This document shows positions 53,279 through 63,428 of a stretch of DNA of 64,000 nt, piece after piece. The notes under the pieces are model-generated. The model saw nothing but the letters and a program-made list of their open reading frames with translations, did no database searches and was not told the DNA's origin. Numbering within the stretch: position 1 is the first letter of the stretch; every line of letters starts with the position of its first letter. Source of the DNA: Hydrotalea sp. (lineage in GTDB: Bacteria > Bacteroidota > Bacteroidia > Chitinophagales > Chitinophagaceae); contig JAKRSC010000008.1 of NCBI GenBank assembly GCA_022402565.1, forward strand, positions 62,001 to 126,000, in the 5' to 3' direction. A program made the translations under genes and the position numbers.

Positions 53279-55188
53279 ATACTACTGTTCCACATATTGC
53301 AGGCGCTGCATCAGGATATACAGAGAAACTGCTGTATTTGCTGATGCAATTGCCATATCCAATATTGATGGAAAATAAGGGATTGCATGTTGAGTTAGCA
53401 AATCAAGCATTTTCTAATCTTTTCCAAATTCCTGCATCTTCTGGTTCGCTATTGGGAACTTATGCTATTCAGTTTACACCAGATATTATTCAATTTTTAG
53501 AAAATCCTTCCACGTTTCAAGAAGTAACGAGATCACAAATGCAGCAAGCCAAATCTGCAAAAGGTGACATCCTTCTTAAAGATGGCAGAACTTTTCTTAG
53601 AACCTACATCCCATATATAGGAGGAGATGATACAGTTCGTTCACATATATGGATTTATGAAGAAATTACTCATGTAACTGATAGTTCCAATAAGGCCAAT
53701 TCATATGCTGTATTGTTAGAACAGTTGCTTGATGTACTGCCACTAGATATTAGAATTACTGATGATTCCCATAAATATATTTATCTCAACAAAATAGCAG
53801 AGCCAAATGATTCGTTACGTAGTTGGCTAATAGGAAAGACTGATTTTGAAAAGGTAGGTTTGGAAAAGAAGGGTATGGAGGGTGCATTATCTAGGATGAA
53901 ACAACTCAACGAAGTCGTTGTCTCAAAGCATCCAATATCTGAACAGAAAAGCTCGTCTAATGGAACCTTTCAATTTCAGTTGTCGCCTTTAATGCATCCG
54001 AACCATTCAAAGGTTCATGTAGCAAGTGTAGGTTGGAATATTAGTCAGCAAAAATTAAATGAAGAGCTGTTGGGACAAACTATGGAATTATACCAGCAAT
54101 TAATGAATGACCTCGATGAATTGGTTTTTACAATTGATCGTACTGGTGTCATAAGGTATGTAAATCCAGCTTTTGAAAATGCGTTTTCAACTTCTTACAC
54201 CGAACTTGTTGGTCAGCCTTTAAAGAATTACATAGCAGGTAATTCTTACGAGTGGATAATTCAGTCGTCTCAAGAATTGTTAGATGAATCTGATATAAAC
54301 GATCATCAAAAAAAGACTGGTACTTTATCAATTACTTTATCAAAAGGTGTAGAATCAATATTTGATATAAAAGTTCAAAAATTTACACAAGTTGGTTACA
54401 TAGAACCATTAACTGTAATCTTCTTAGCCGATGTAACGAGTCATGTTCAAACACAAAAAGAGCTAGAGCAAGTTCTAAAAAAAGAGCGTCAGTTAAGCGA
54501 TATGAAAACCGTTTTTGTAAATATGGTTTCTCATGAATTGCGGACACCGCTATCAGTTATACAATCGAGTGCTGAAATTTTAGAAATGCTTTCAGCAGAA
54601 TCTGAATTGTCGTCGGAAGAAGTAAAAAATTATGCACAAAGCATTGTTGAAGAAGTGACTCAACTCAAAAGTTTAATGGATGAACTTTTGTTGATTAGTC
54701 GAATTGAATCGGATAAAATGAAGTTTGAGCCAGCGGAAATTGATGTAATACAGTTTATTCATCAATTGGTACAAGCCCATTTTTTACCATGGAAAGATGG
54801 CAGACGTCTATTTGTTGAGGCAAGAGGCTCAGAAAGACTTGTAAAAGCTGATACTTTTATGCTTCGTCATATATTGATGAACATACTTGAAAATGCATTT
54901 AAGTATTCTCCTCAAGCGGAAGCGCCGCATTTGAGAATATTCTTTGCATCTGATCATTGGTCTTTGGTATGTCGCGATTTTGGAATAGGTATTCCAGAAG
55001 CAGATTTGCCACAGCTGGGTAGTTCATTTGAACGTGCTGGTAATGTTGGTGATATAGAAGGAACAGGGCTTGGACTAGTTGTTGTACGTTATTTCATAGA
55101 AAAGCATGCTGGAAGCTTACAGTTTGAAAGTGCTGAAAGCATAGGTACTGTTGTCACCCTTACTTTTCCTTACGAACCATGTTCTTGA
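53275..55188 (+). CDS. PAS-containing sensor histidine kinase
   Basis: 637 residues with no membrane segment, so it is likely cytoplasmic. PAS-like regions lie at about 15-120, 145-255 and 265-395 (DELVFTIDRTGVIRYVNPAF is the clearest). A coiled segment leads to HisKA with phospho-His420 in MVSHELRTPLS, then the ATPase with an N box in ILENAFKYSP, G1 DFGIGIPEADL and G2 GTGLGLVVV. It probably phosphorylates one or both flanking regulators in response to an intracellular signal. It overlaps the preceding gene by 4 nt and the next by 10 nt. Confidence 0.92.
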   Translation: MNTTVPHIAGAASGYTEKLLYLLMQLPYPILMENKGLHVELANQAFSNLFQIPASSGSLLGTYAIQFTPDIIQFLENPSTFQEVTRSQMQQAKSAKGDILLKDGRTFLRTYIPYIGGDDTVRSHIWIYEEITHVTDSSNKANSYAVLLEQLLDVLPLDIRITDDSHKYIYLNKIAEPNDSLRSWLIGKTDFEKVGLEKKGMEGALSRMKQLNEVVVSKHPISEQKSSSNGTFQFQLSPLMHPNHSKVHVASVGWNISQQKLNEELLGQTMELYQQLMNDLDELVFTIDRTGVIRYVNPAFENAFSTSYTELVGQPLKNYIAGNSYEWIIQSSQELLDESDINDHQKKTGTLSITLSKGVESIFDIKVQKFTQVGYIEPLTVIFLADVTSHVQTQKELEQVLKKERQLSDMKTVFVNMVSHELRTPLSVIQSSAEILEMLSAESELSSEEVKNYAQSIVEEVTQLKSLMDELLLISRIESDKMKFEPAEIDVIQFIHQLVQAHFLPWKDGRRLFVEARGSERLVKADTFMLRHILMNILENAFKYSPQAEAPHLRIFFASDHWSLVCRDFGIGIPEADLPQLGSSFERAGNVGDIEGTGLGLVVVRYFIEKHAGSLQFESAESIGTVVTLTFPYEPCS

Positions 55189-55541
55189 TTCTTGTCATAG
55201 AAGATGAAGCCATGTTAAGAGCCAATTTGGCCAAGATGCTTCAAATAAAAGGATGTAAAGTAATAGAAGCTTCCGATGGTAAAGATGCAGTTCAACAACT
55301 TGAACAAATACAGCCCAGTTTAATTATTTGTGATAGAATGATGCCTCTAATGGATGGAATGGAGGTGCTGGAATGGGTTCGACAAAGAGAACGATTTAAA
55401 GAAGTTCCTTTTGTTTTCTTAACGGCAAGGGCTGAGCAGCCAGATCGAGAAATGGCTATGCAAGCTGGTGCTCAGGCTTACATTACTAAACCCTTCATTT
55501 TTTCTAATCTTTGGGCTACTATTCAAGAGCTTTTAGCTTAG
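55179..55541 (+). CDS. Single-domain response regulator
   Basis: 120 residues, a receiver domain only. IEDEAM acidic pocket, phosphoacceptor Asp52 in IICDRMMPLMDG, Thr in FLTARA and Lys in YITKPF. With no output domain it may act as a phosphate sink, a relay or an interaction switch. The first 10 bases lie within the kinase gene, so the three proteins are made together. Confidence 0.93.
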   Translation: MFLILVIEDEAMLRANLAKMLQIKGCKVIEASDGKDAVQQLEQIQPSLIICDRMMPLMDGMEVLEWVRQRERFKEVPFVFLTARAEQPDREMAMQAGAQAYITKPFIFSNLWATIQELLA

Positions 55542-55599
55542 TATATAAAAATCCGTTGAATAAGCAGCTATCTATGTATTTTGCGCCCAGTATTTAGGC

Positions 55600-57645
55600 A
55601 TGAAATCATTTGTTTTTACATTTTTTGCAACTTTATTCTGCACGTTGGTTGTTGGACAGAATAGACCTGTTATGCGAGCTGGGGGAGGAGGAAACCAAGA
55701 CCCTCAAATACAGTATGATAGGAACGGTAGACCTATTAGAAAAACTCCGGGAAATGACTCTCTACAAAAGAGAGATCGCTTCAAAGATTCAATTACAATT
55801 TTTTACAACTATTTTGACAGTTCGCGTTTGCATTCATTGGATACTTCAATCAATGATTTTAATAGTAAGTTTCCCATTCCATATACTAACCAACACCTTG
55901 GTAATCTTGGTGGTGCAACTAGAAGCCTTATTTTCAAACCTATCATGAAGGCTGGATTCGACGCTGGCTTTCACCAATTTGATGTTTATAAATATACAAT
56001 TGAAGGTGCTAAATTTTTTCAGACCACCCGTCCTTATACAGAACTAGGATACATGCTGGGAAGTAAGGCTGAGCAGCAAATTGAACTCATACATACCCAA
56101 AATAGGGGGCAAAATTTTAATATTGCTATAGAGTATCGATTTATTAATTCGCCTGGAAATTTACGTTTGCAAAATGCCAGTCAAAATAATATGCGTATAA
56201 CTGCGCAGTACAGATCAAACAATAAGCGTTATGGTTTTTATTTTATTTATGCAACAAATAAAAGTGCAGCATCGGAAAATGGCGGTTTGCAAGATATTAA
56301 TGCTATTAGAGATGTAGCACTCAATAACCCTTTTGATTTACTTACTAGAATAGGATCGCCAACAGTAGTTCGGAGAAATCCATTTAATACTAAAGTTTCA
56401 ATTGGAAATATTCATCAAGATCAATCTTTGTTAATTCGCCAACAATATGATTTTGGGCAAAAGAAGGCAATCATGATGGAAGATTCCTCAATGGCTACCA
56501 TTTTTTATCCGAGATTTAGATTAGAGCATACACTTAGATATACCCAGTCGCAATTTCAATTTTTTGATGAAGCATTTATTGATACATTATATAGTAAGTA
56601 CTTGGGGTATCAACACTCAGGAGTAGTTAGTCAAATCCAATTTCAAGATGCTTGGCGAGATCTAAAAAATGAATTGGCAATTATAACCTATCCAAACAAA
56701 AACAACCAAAGTCAGTTCCTTCGATTGGGTGCAGGCTGGCAACAAGTGATAGGTCGATTTGATACGGGGTATACCCAAATAAGGACTACTCAATTTGATA
56801 ACCTGTATGCACTTGGTGAATATAGAAATAGAACCAAAAATCAAAAATGGGATTTTGAGTTGGCTGCTAATTTATTCATTACTGGTTTCCATGCAGGTGA
56901 TTATCAAGTATCAGGTTCTATCTTCAGGAAGTTAAGTCAACGCGCAGGTAGTCTGCGATTAGGAGCTGCTAATATTAACAGAACGCCTTCTTTTATTTTT
57001 AATCAGGTTTCTGCATTTCCTGTACGAAGAACTGGTACATTCAACCAAGAAAATACTTTGCATTTATATGCAGAATATGGCAATGAGGCAGCTAGCTGGT
57101 ATATCAAAGGAAATTATTATGCCGTTTCAAACTTTATGTATTTTGATAGCTTCTTTAGCCCAAAACAAGAAGCAACCTTATTTAATTTATTGCATATTAG
57201 TGCTGAAAAGAAATTTAGATTAAATAAAAGATGGAATTGGTATTCAGAAGTTCATCTTCAGCAAGCTACAGGTGGCGCACCGGTGAATGTACCATTGATT
57301 TTAACTCGTAATAGAATAGCGTATGAAGGAAATTTTTATACGAATTTGTTTCTATCAACGGGATTAGAAATTCGTTATCATACTCCTTTTAAAGCGGATC
57401 AGTATTCGCCAATGTTAGGACAGTTCTTTTTACAGAATATGTATACACTCAACAATAGGCCTGATATTGCTTTATTTTTTCATGCTAGAATTAAACGATT
57501 AAAAGCGTTTGTTCGATTAGAAAATCTAAACAGTTTAAACCTTTCGGAAGGATTTGTTTTTAATAATTACAATTTTGGAGCCGAGAATTATGCATATCCG
57601 GGTATGTGGTTTCGCCTAGGTTTGTGGTGGAATTTTGTGAATTAG
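55600..57645 (+). CDS. Putative outer-membrane porin (Bacteroidota 'putative porin' family)
   Basis: 681 residues. A signal peptide ends near TLVVGQ, followed by a Gly/Asn-rich linker and a low-complexity charged stretch (RKTPGNDSLQKRDRFKDS). The rest is beta-rich with many aromatic and Asn residues, ending in WFRLGLWWNFVN. The layout fits a large Bacteroidota outer-membrane protein family annotated as putative porins; the substrate is unknown. GTATTTTG (55576-55583) is a possible -7 element, 16 nt before the start. Confidence 0.7.
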   Translation: MKSFVFTFFATLFCTLVVGQNRPVMRAGGGGNQDPQIQYDRNGRPIRKTPGNDSLQKRDRFKDSITIFYNYFDSSRLHSLDTSINDFNSKFPIPYTNQHLGNLGGATRSLIFKPIMKAGFDAGFHQFDVYKYTIEGAKFFQTTRPYTELGYMLGSKAEQQIELIHTQNRGQNFNIAIEYRFINSPGNLRLQNASQNNMRITAQYRSNNKRYGFYFIYATNKSAASENGGLQDINAIRDVALNNPFDLLTRIGSPTVVRRNPFNTKVSIGNIHQDQSLLIRQQYDFGQKKAIMMEDSSMATIFYPRFRLEHTLRYTQSQFQFFDEAFIDTLYSKYLGYQHSGVVSQIQFQDAWRDLKNELAIITYPNKNNQSQFLRLGAGWQQVIGRFDTGYTQIRTTQFDNLYALGEYRNRTKNQKWDFELAANLFITGFHAGDYQVSGSIFRKLSQRAGSLRLGAANINRTPSFIFNQVSAFPVRRTGTFNQENTLHLYAEYGNEAASWYIKGNYYAVSNFMYFDSFFSPKQEATLFNLLHISAEKKFRLNKRWNWYSEVHLQQATGGAPVNVPLILTRNRIAYEGNFYTNLFLSTGLEIRYHTPFKADQYSPMLGQFFLQNMYTLNNRPDIALFFHARIKRLKAFVRLENLNSLNLSEGFVFNNYNFGAENYAYPGMWFRLGLWWNFVN

Positions 57646-57819
57646 TCTACTACTTAGTTTTATTTGGATTAGTGATCAATATTCCGGCTAATCATGCAAA
57701 GAGGAGTCCTTCTGTGGAAGTATTTACTTTTTTTTCATAGACAAATTGCAGTTAAATCTAATAAAGGCTTTATTATGCATAAGAAACAATCGATTTTTCA
57801 TTTATAAAAGTTTTCCGAA

Positions 57820-60456
57820 ATGAATAGTTCATCTGCAGAATTATTATATAATGTATTACAAGAGTTGGGATATACTGAGTTGGCAACATCTCTTCGTCAA
57901 AAAAAATTATTAACTGATCAAGTTTCTGAGGAAGATATTATACAGGCTCTGAGCATTCAATTTCAAATTTGGAATTTAGAAGAGCAAAATAATGCAGTTC
58001 AATATAGGAGAAAGCTTGAACATAAAGATGGAGCAGCTTCTATTAGAGGTTCATGGGCAGAAACATTTGAGCGTTGGAAACAGCAGGGACTTACTCAGCA
58101 GCAAATGATTGAAGCTTTAAGTCGAGTAGAAGTTCAGCCAGTATTAACAGCCCATCCAACAGAAGCAAAGCGCCAATCGATTATTGATCTTCATAGATCA
58201 TTTTATTTATTATTAGCAAGGAAGTCGCATCAACATTTAACTAATAGAGAGCAAGATCAAATTGATGAGTCATTACAAGCGCTTGTAGAAAGATGGTGGA
58301 GGACAGGGGAAGTTTACCTTGAGAAGCCAACAGTGGCAGCGGAAAGAGCACATGTTATTCATTATCTATCACAGGTATTTCCTGAAGTATTAAAAAGACA
58401 TGACCAGCAATTTAGATTGAGTTGGAAGCTTGCTGGATTTGATATTTCATTGTTAAATGATGCAAGAAATTATCCTAAAATAAAGTGGGGTACATGGGTT
58501 GGAGGTGATAGAGATGGTCATCCATTTGTTACCGCAGAAGTTACTAAAGCTACTCTTCAAGTTTTAAGAGAGACAGGACTTGGCTTAATTCAAAAATCAT
58601 TGCATGAATTAGCAGTGGCTTTAAGTTTCTCTATTCAAAGAAATCCTATTCCAACCTTATTACTAAAGTCTATTCAAAAAGCAACAGAAAACTTAGGTGA
58701 AAATGCTGCTAATGCAATTAGCAGGAACCCCTATGAACCTTGGCGGCAATGGGTTAACTTAATGCTGTTGAAATTGCCAATAAATAGCAGTTTAAATCAA
58801 GATGGGTTTTATAGAAATCCAGATGAGTTGATATTGGATTTGGAAATTTTGGAGCAATCTTTACTTGAGCTTGGAACAAAAAATATTATTGAAGAATTCA
58901 TTTTTCCAGTAAAGCGACAGTTGTATTGTTTTGGGTTTCACCTTGCTCAACTTGATATTCGTCAGAATAGACCTTTCCATGATATGGCACTAGAACAAAT
59001 CATGTCTACTGTTTATCCCAACAAGCCATTATATAGTAGCTTAGATTGGAATCAACGTATTGAATTATTATCTGCTGAGTTGAATTCAACCAGACCATTT
59101 GCTGTTAGTGGTACTTCCTTTGGTGAAGAAGCAGATAAAGTTTTAGCTTCTTACGGTGTCGTTGCCGATTATGTGAAGCAACATGGGAAAGAGGGTGTAG
59201 GCTCTTTTATTGTTAGCATGACCAGAAGTTTAGCCGATTTATTGGCTGTTTGGATTTTTATGAGAGAAACTGGTTTGTTACAATATAAATTTCAGGTTGT
59301 GCCATTATTTGAAACAATTGAAGATTTGCAAGGTGCACCCACAATTCTATCTTCATTTTTAGATCATCCTTTTTGGAAAAATCACTCGAATAGTTTTCAA
59401 GAAGTTATGTTGGGATATAGCGATAGCAATAAGGATGGTGGTATTATTGCCAGCAGATGGAATATTTATGAAGCAGAGAAAAATTTAATTCGGGTTGGAA
59501 TGGAAAGAGGAGTAGAGTTACGATTCTTTCATGGTACGGGTGGAACAATTAGTAGGGGTGGAGGTAAATATCATCGCTTTTTAGAGAGTATGCCTGTTGG
59601 ATCCGTTCAAGGTAAAATTAGAATGACTGTACAAGGAGAAACCATAGCACAACAGTTCGCAAATCTTTTAAATGCTTCGTATAATGTAGAAATGTTAACA
59701 TCTGGAACAGCAGCACAAACTGCTCTTACATTATACCCTCCCAAGGACTTGTCAATAGCTGAAGAAGCTATGCATCATTTAGCTCAATTTGCGTTTATTC
59801 ATTATAGATCTCTGGTTACTCATCCATCATTTATAACATTTTATGGGCAAGCAACACCTATTGATGTGTTGGAGCAAAGTAAGATAGGATCTCGTCCAGC
59901 AAGAAGGACTGGTAAAAGAAGTATACAAGACCTAAGAGCAATTCCTTGGGTGTTTAGTTGGCACCAAAGTAGATTTAATATTACAGGATGGTTTGGGATT
60001 GGTACTGCATTACAACAACTAAAGGTAACTTATACAGAGGAATATAATCGATTACAGTCGCTTGCCAACTCCTGGTCATTTTTGCGATACACACTTATAC
60101 AGCTTGAAACTAACTTAATAAATGCAAACCGTTCCATGATGGAAGCTTATGCTGATTTAGTTCAGGATAAAGAAGACAAAAATGCAATTCTTACAATTAT
60201 TTTAAATGAATATGAATTGTCGCTCATTGAAGTAGATATTTTACTTGGCGGAAGCAGATTAGAACGAAGGAAGACATTGTTTGCGAATAATGATGCACGT
60301 AAAGAGTATCTTGAAATGCTGCATCAACTTCAAATAAATAGTTTGCAGAAATGGAGAAGTCTTACAGATCCAAGTTCATCTGAAAGTCAGCATCTCTTAG
60401 AAAAGCTTTTAATGATTACAAATGCTTTAGCAAGTGGACTAAAACAAACTGGCTAA
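57820..60456 (+). CDS. ppc: Phosphoenolpyruvate carboxylase
   Basis: 878 residues. VLTAHPTEAKRQSII holds the catalytic His, GYSDSNKDGGIIASRW the Lys region, and FHGTGGTISRGGGK the Gly-rich PEP loop. A catalytic Arg is in TWVGGDRDGHPFVT. The C-terminal part is typical, with terminal sequence ending near ASGLKQTG. It fixes bicarbonate onto PEP to give oxaloacetate, feeding the TCA cycle alongside citrate synthase (gltA, 5791-7116). Confidence 0.95.
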   Translation: MNSSSAELLYNVLQELGYTELATSLRQKKLLTDQVSEEDIIQALSIQFQIWNLEEQNNAVQYRRKLEHKDGAASIRGSWAETFERWKQQGLTQQQMIEALSRVEVQPVLTAHPTEAKRQSIIDLHRSFYLLLARKSHQHLTNREQDQIDESLQALVERWWRTGEVYLEKPTVAAERAHVIHYLSQVFPEVLKRHDQQFRLSWKLAGFDISLLNDARNYPKIKWGTWVGGDRDGHPFVTAEVTKATLQVLRETGLGLIQKSLHELAVALSFSIQRNPIPTLLLKSIQKATENLGENAANAISRNPYEPWRQWVNLMLLKLPINSSLNQDGFYRNPDELILDLEILEQSLLELGTKNIIEEFIFPVKRQLYCFGFHLAQLDIRQNRPFHDMALEQIMSTVYPNKPLYSSLDWNQRIELLSAELNSTRPFAVSGTSFGEEADKVLASYGVVADYVKQHGKEGVGSFIVSMTRSLADLLAVWIFMRETGLLQYKFQVVPLFETIEDLQGAPTILSSFLDHPFWKNHSNSFQEVMLGYSDSNKDGGIIASRWNIYEAEKNLIRVGMERGVELRFFHGTGGTISRGGGKYHRFLESMPVGSVQGKIRMTVQGETIAQQFANLLNASYNVEMLTSGTAAQTALTLYPPKDLSIAEEAMHHLAQFAFIHYRSLVTHPSFITFYGQATPIDVLEQSKIGSRPARRTGKRSIQDLRAIPWVFSWHQSRFNITGWFGIGTALQQLKVTYTEEYNRLQSLANSWSFLRYTLIQLETNLINANRSMMEAYADLVQDKEDKNAILTIILNEYELSLIEVDILLGGSRLERRKTLFANNDARKEYLEMLHQLQINSLQKWRSLTDPSSSESQHLLEKLLMITNALASGLKQTG

Positions 60457-60494
60457 TCTCTAGATAAATTATATTTTCCAATCATTCTCTGCTG

Positions 60495-60502
60495 TAGTTT
60501 TG
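60495..60502 (+). promoter_or_regulatory. -7 element of bioA
   Basis: TAGTTTTG is a perfect TAnnTTTG match with the start codon 4 nt further on (60507). The upstream TTTT (60474-60477), 17 nt away, is only a partial -33 match. Confidence 0.5.
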
Positions 60503-60506
60503 TTGC

Positions 60507-61784
60507 ATGGCATCACTAATTGATAGAGATAAACAGTTTATTTGGCATCCTTTTACCCCACAAAAGCAAATGCCAGATCCCATTGCAATTGTAAAGGGTT
60601 CAGGTAGTTTGCTCTTTGATGAGATGGGTAACTCCTATATAGATGCTATCAGTAGTTGGTGGGTTAATCTACATGGTCATGCTCATCCATATATTGCTGA
60701 AAAAATATATCAGCAAGCACTTACTTTAGAGCAAGTTATTTTTGCAGGCTTTACTCATAGCCCTGCAGTGAATTTGGCGGAACGATTACTTCCTTTGTTG
60801 CCAGGTAGCATGTCAAGGATATTTTATTCTGATAATGGCTCAACTTCAACAGAGGTGGCACTAAAAATGGCTTTACAGTATTGGTGGAATTTAAATCCTG
60901 AAAAGGCAAGAACGAAAATTCTTTGTTTTGAAAATTCTTACCATGGCGATACATTTGGCGCAATGAGTGTGAGTGATAGAAGTGTTTTTACCACACCATT
61001 TGTTCCATTACTTTTTGATGTCATTACAATTCCTCTTCCAAACAATGGTAATTTGGATTCTATTAAGTCTATTATTCATCAATATGGAAATGATATTGCT
61101 GCATTTATTTATGAGCCAATGATTCAAGGTGCTGGTGGTATGAATATGTACGATTCATATTTGATGAATGAGCTGTTAAATTCTGTAAAACTTTATGAAG
61201 TAATTTGTGTAGCGGATGAAGTTATGACTGGTTTTGGTAGAACTGGAACTTTATTTGCAAGTGAACATTACCATAAAAAGCCCGATATTATTTGTCTTAG
61301 TAAGGGATTAACTGGAGGTACAATGGCTCTGGGAGTTACAGCATGCAATAATAGAATTTATAATGCTTTTGTGGATGACGATAAACGTAAGACCTTCTTT
61401 CATGGGCATTCATTTACTGCAAATCCTCTTGCTTGTACCGCAGCCTTGGCTAGTCTTGATTTGTTGCAGCAGCAGTCTGCTATAGAGCGTATAGAATGGC
61501 TATGTAATGAGGTAGCCATTTTTGCTAAAGAGCTTATTAACCTAAATCTACAAATTCAGAATGTTAGAGTAGTTGGAACTGTTTTGGCTTTTGAAATGCA
61601 AGATGTTACTAAAACCTATTTACATCAAATTGCACAACCATTTACTAAAGCATGCTTAGACAGAGGTGTATATATTAGACCATTAGGTAACACAGTATAT
61701 ATCATGCCTCCATATTCCGTTACAGAGAGTGAATTTGAAAAAATCAAATCTGTAATTTTGGAAGTGATTAAGTTATTTGTTTGA
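60507..61784 (+). CDS. bioA: Adenosylmethionine-8-amino-7-oxononanoate aminotransferase
   Basis: 425 residues, a fold-type I PLP aminotransferase. FIWHPFTPQKQMPDPIAIVK and DAISSWWVNLHGHAHPYIAE are BioA-type, with the Trp pair characteristic of this enzyme. YSDNGSTSTEVALKMALQYW, CFENSYHGDTFGAMSVSDRS and LSKGLTGGTMALGV (PLP Lys) follow. It makes 7,8-diaminopelargonate for biotin. Other bio genes are not in the window. It overlaps the convergent SRPBCC gene by 12 nt. Confidence 0.95.
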   Translation: MASLIDRDKQFIWHPFTPQKQMPDPIAIVKGSGSLLFDEMGNSYIDAISSWWVNLHGHAHPYIAEKIYQQALTLEQVIFAGFTHSPAVNLAERLLPLLPGSMSRIFYSDNGSTSTEVALKMALQYWWNLNPEKARTKILCFENSYHGDTFGAMSVSDRSVFTTPFVPLLFDVITIPLPNNGNLDSIKSIIHQYGNDIAAFIYEPMIQGAGGMNMYDSYLMNELLNSVKLYEVICVADEVMTGFGRTGTLFASEHYHKKPDIICLSKGLTGGTMALGVTACNNRIYNAFVDDDKRKTFFHGHSFTANPLACTAALASLDLLQQQSAIERIEWLCNEVAIFAKELINLNLQIQNVRVVGTVLAFEMQDVTKTYLHQIAQPFTKACLDRGVYIRPLGNTVYIMPPYSVTESEFEKIKSVILEVIKLFV

Positions 61785-62273
61785 TTGCTCGATATACGAC
61801 TTGAGGTTTGCTAGATTCTTTTCTAGCATAGCTCCTAAAATTTTGTCGTGCATCATTGAACCAAACCTTTCCCAAGGTAGCCACCCGATTTCTTCTTCAA
61901 ACTGCCATTGAATTGTAGTTGTATTGGGACTACTTTTATGTTGTATGATGCGCATGGTACTAAGCATTTCACTACCATCTTTCCCAATCCATTTTGCTAT
62001 TACCTCTCCATTTTTATTGCTTAGCAGTTCAACAGTATGATTACCTATTTGTGCAATATTATTTTTTTTATCGTTGAAAACAGCTTTATCCATGCCTTCA
62101 AGCCACCCATTCCAAGCAGTTAAAGTTCCAACATGTGCTTGAGCTGTTTCAGCACTTGCTTGCATATCAATAGCCCTTGATACCAAGACATTAGAAGGGA
62201 AAAGTAGTCCCATAGCTGTTAACAAAAGAAACAAAAAAACAACGCTGAATAGAATTAGTTTTAAGAATCTCAT
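61773..62273 (-). CDS. SRPBCC-family membrane-anchored protein
   Basis: 166 residues. An N-terminal hydrophobic anchor (about 4-26) is followed by a START/polyketide cyclase-like fold: VSRAIDMQASAETAQAHVG, a central LTAWNGWLEGMD turn and EEEIGWLPWERFGSMMHDKI with a C-terminal helix. Such domains bind hydrophobic ligands. The start at 62273 was chosen because it forms a TAATG junction with the permease gene; 62282 is also possible. The function is unknown. Confidence 0.75.
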   Translation of the reverse strand: MRFLKLILFSVVFLFLLLTAMGLLFPSNVLVSRAIDMQASAETAQAHVGTLTAWNGWLEGMDKAVFNDKKNNIAQIGNHTVELLSNKNGEVIAKWIGKDGSEMLSTMRIIQHKSSPNTTTIQWQFEEEIGWLPWERFGSMMHDKILGAMLEKNLANLKSYIEQSNK

Positions 62274-63382
62274 TATTCCCATTTAAATGTTTTAATGGCT
62301 ATTGCATAAACTACAACAGTCCATATTGCAAGAATGCCTAATTCAAAACCCACATCAGTTATACTAGCTCCTTCAAAAGCAATACTTCTCATGGCATTGT
62401 TGAAATGTGTGAGTGGTAATACATTACAAAATGGTTGTAGCCATTTTGGAAAAGCATCGATTGAGAAAAATGTTCCTGCTAATAAAAATTGAGGGAGTGT
62501 AATCATATTAGCAAACGGTGGAATGGTGCTTTCAGTTTTAGCAAGACTGCTTACAATAAATCCGAAACCCATAAATAGCAGAAGAGAAAAACTACTTAAT
62601 AGTAAGATGTCTAAAAAAGTTCTTAAGCCATGAACTAAAGTGAAATTAAAAGCAAAATGTCCAATACCAACAATGATCACAGCGGTCATAAGCTGAAAGA
62701 GCATCCTTCCTAATCCTTCTCCCACAACAATATAGCCTCTTCGAATTGGAGTAGCATAGAATCGCTTTAGCACTAGTTGTTGTCGAAGATTGAAAAATAA
62801 AAATGCAACACCAAAAACACCTGCACTTAGCAATGAAAAGCCTAATTGTCCAGGTAAAATAAAATCAATTGTGCGGTAAATTCTACCTGGAATTTTTTCT
62901 ACTTGTTGGTTGATTCTTGCAATGGTAGCATTATTTGGAAACTGTTTTTGATTAACACCTGCAATTACAGCTTCTAATAATGATCTAAGTATCGCTAAAT
63001 TCTGTGGTTGAACTGCTTCTGAACTAATTATGTTAATTTGATAGGTACTATTGTTAGAAGAATTTTCTTGAATATGAATGAGCGCAGTAATTCTACCTTT
63101 TTCTAAATCTTCTCTTATCAAGTTTGTATCTTTTTGTACAATCTTTAAAGAGCTAATTTTTTGAAGGCTTTGGAACAAAACATTTGAAGTGTCGCTTGTA
63201 GGTGTAAAAGCGATTTGTACAGAAGTACCTCTATTATTCCCTAAAAATCCAAAAACTAGAATAAAAACCAATGGAAAGCCAATTGAAAATAAAACTGCAG
63301 AAGGAGAACGAAAGATTGCTTTCAAGCTGGCTTTCGTAACTGCCAACATCGCTTTTATTTGACTGTAGGGCTTGTTTTGCAT
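62273..63382 (-). CDS. ABC-2-type transporter permease
   Basis: 369 residues. One N-terminal helix, a periplasmic domain of about 130 residues (NRGTSVQIAFTPTSDTSNVL) and five C-terminal helices with FRSPSAVLFSIGFPLVFILV and FILPGQLGFSLLSAGVFGVA. The layout matches ABC-2 exporters of the YhhJ/DrrB kind. No ATPase gene lies nearby in the window. It shares a stop/start junction with the SRPBCC gene; the 46-bp gap to sppA has no gene. Confidence 0.85.
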   Translation of the reverse strand: MQNKPYSQIKAMLAVTKASLKAIFRSPSAVLFSIGFPLVFILVFGFLGNNRGTSVQIAFTPTSDTSNVLFQSLQKISSLKIVQKDTNLIREDLEKGRITALIHIQENSSNNSTYQINIISSEAVQPQNLAILRSLLEAVIAGVNQKQFPNNATIARINQQVEKIPGRIYRTIDFILPGQLGFSLLSAGVFGVAFLFFNLRQQLVLKRFYATPIRRGYIVVGEGLGRMLFQLMTAVIIVGIGHFAFNFTLVHGLRTFLDILLLSSFSLLLFMGFGFIVSSLAKTESTIPPFANMITLPQFLLAGTFFSIDAFPKWLQPFCNVLPLTHFNNAMRSIAFEGASITDVGFELGILAIWTVVVYAIAIKTFKWE

Positions 63383-63428
63383 TGTTCTTAAGAAAGGACA
63401 AAGCTATTTGAATAATGCCATTTGACAA

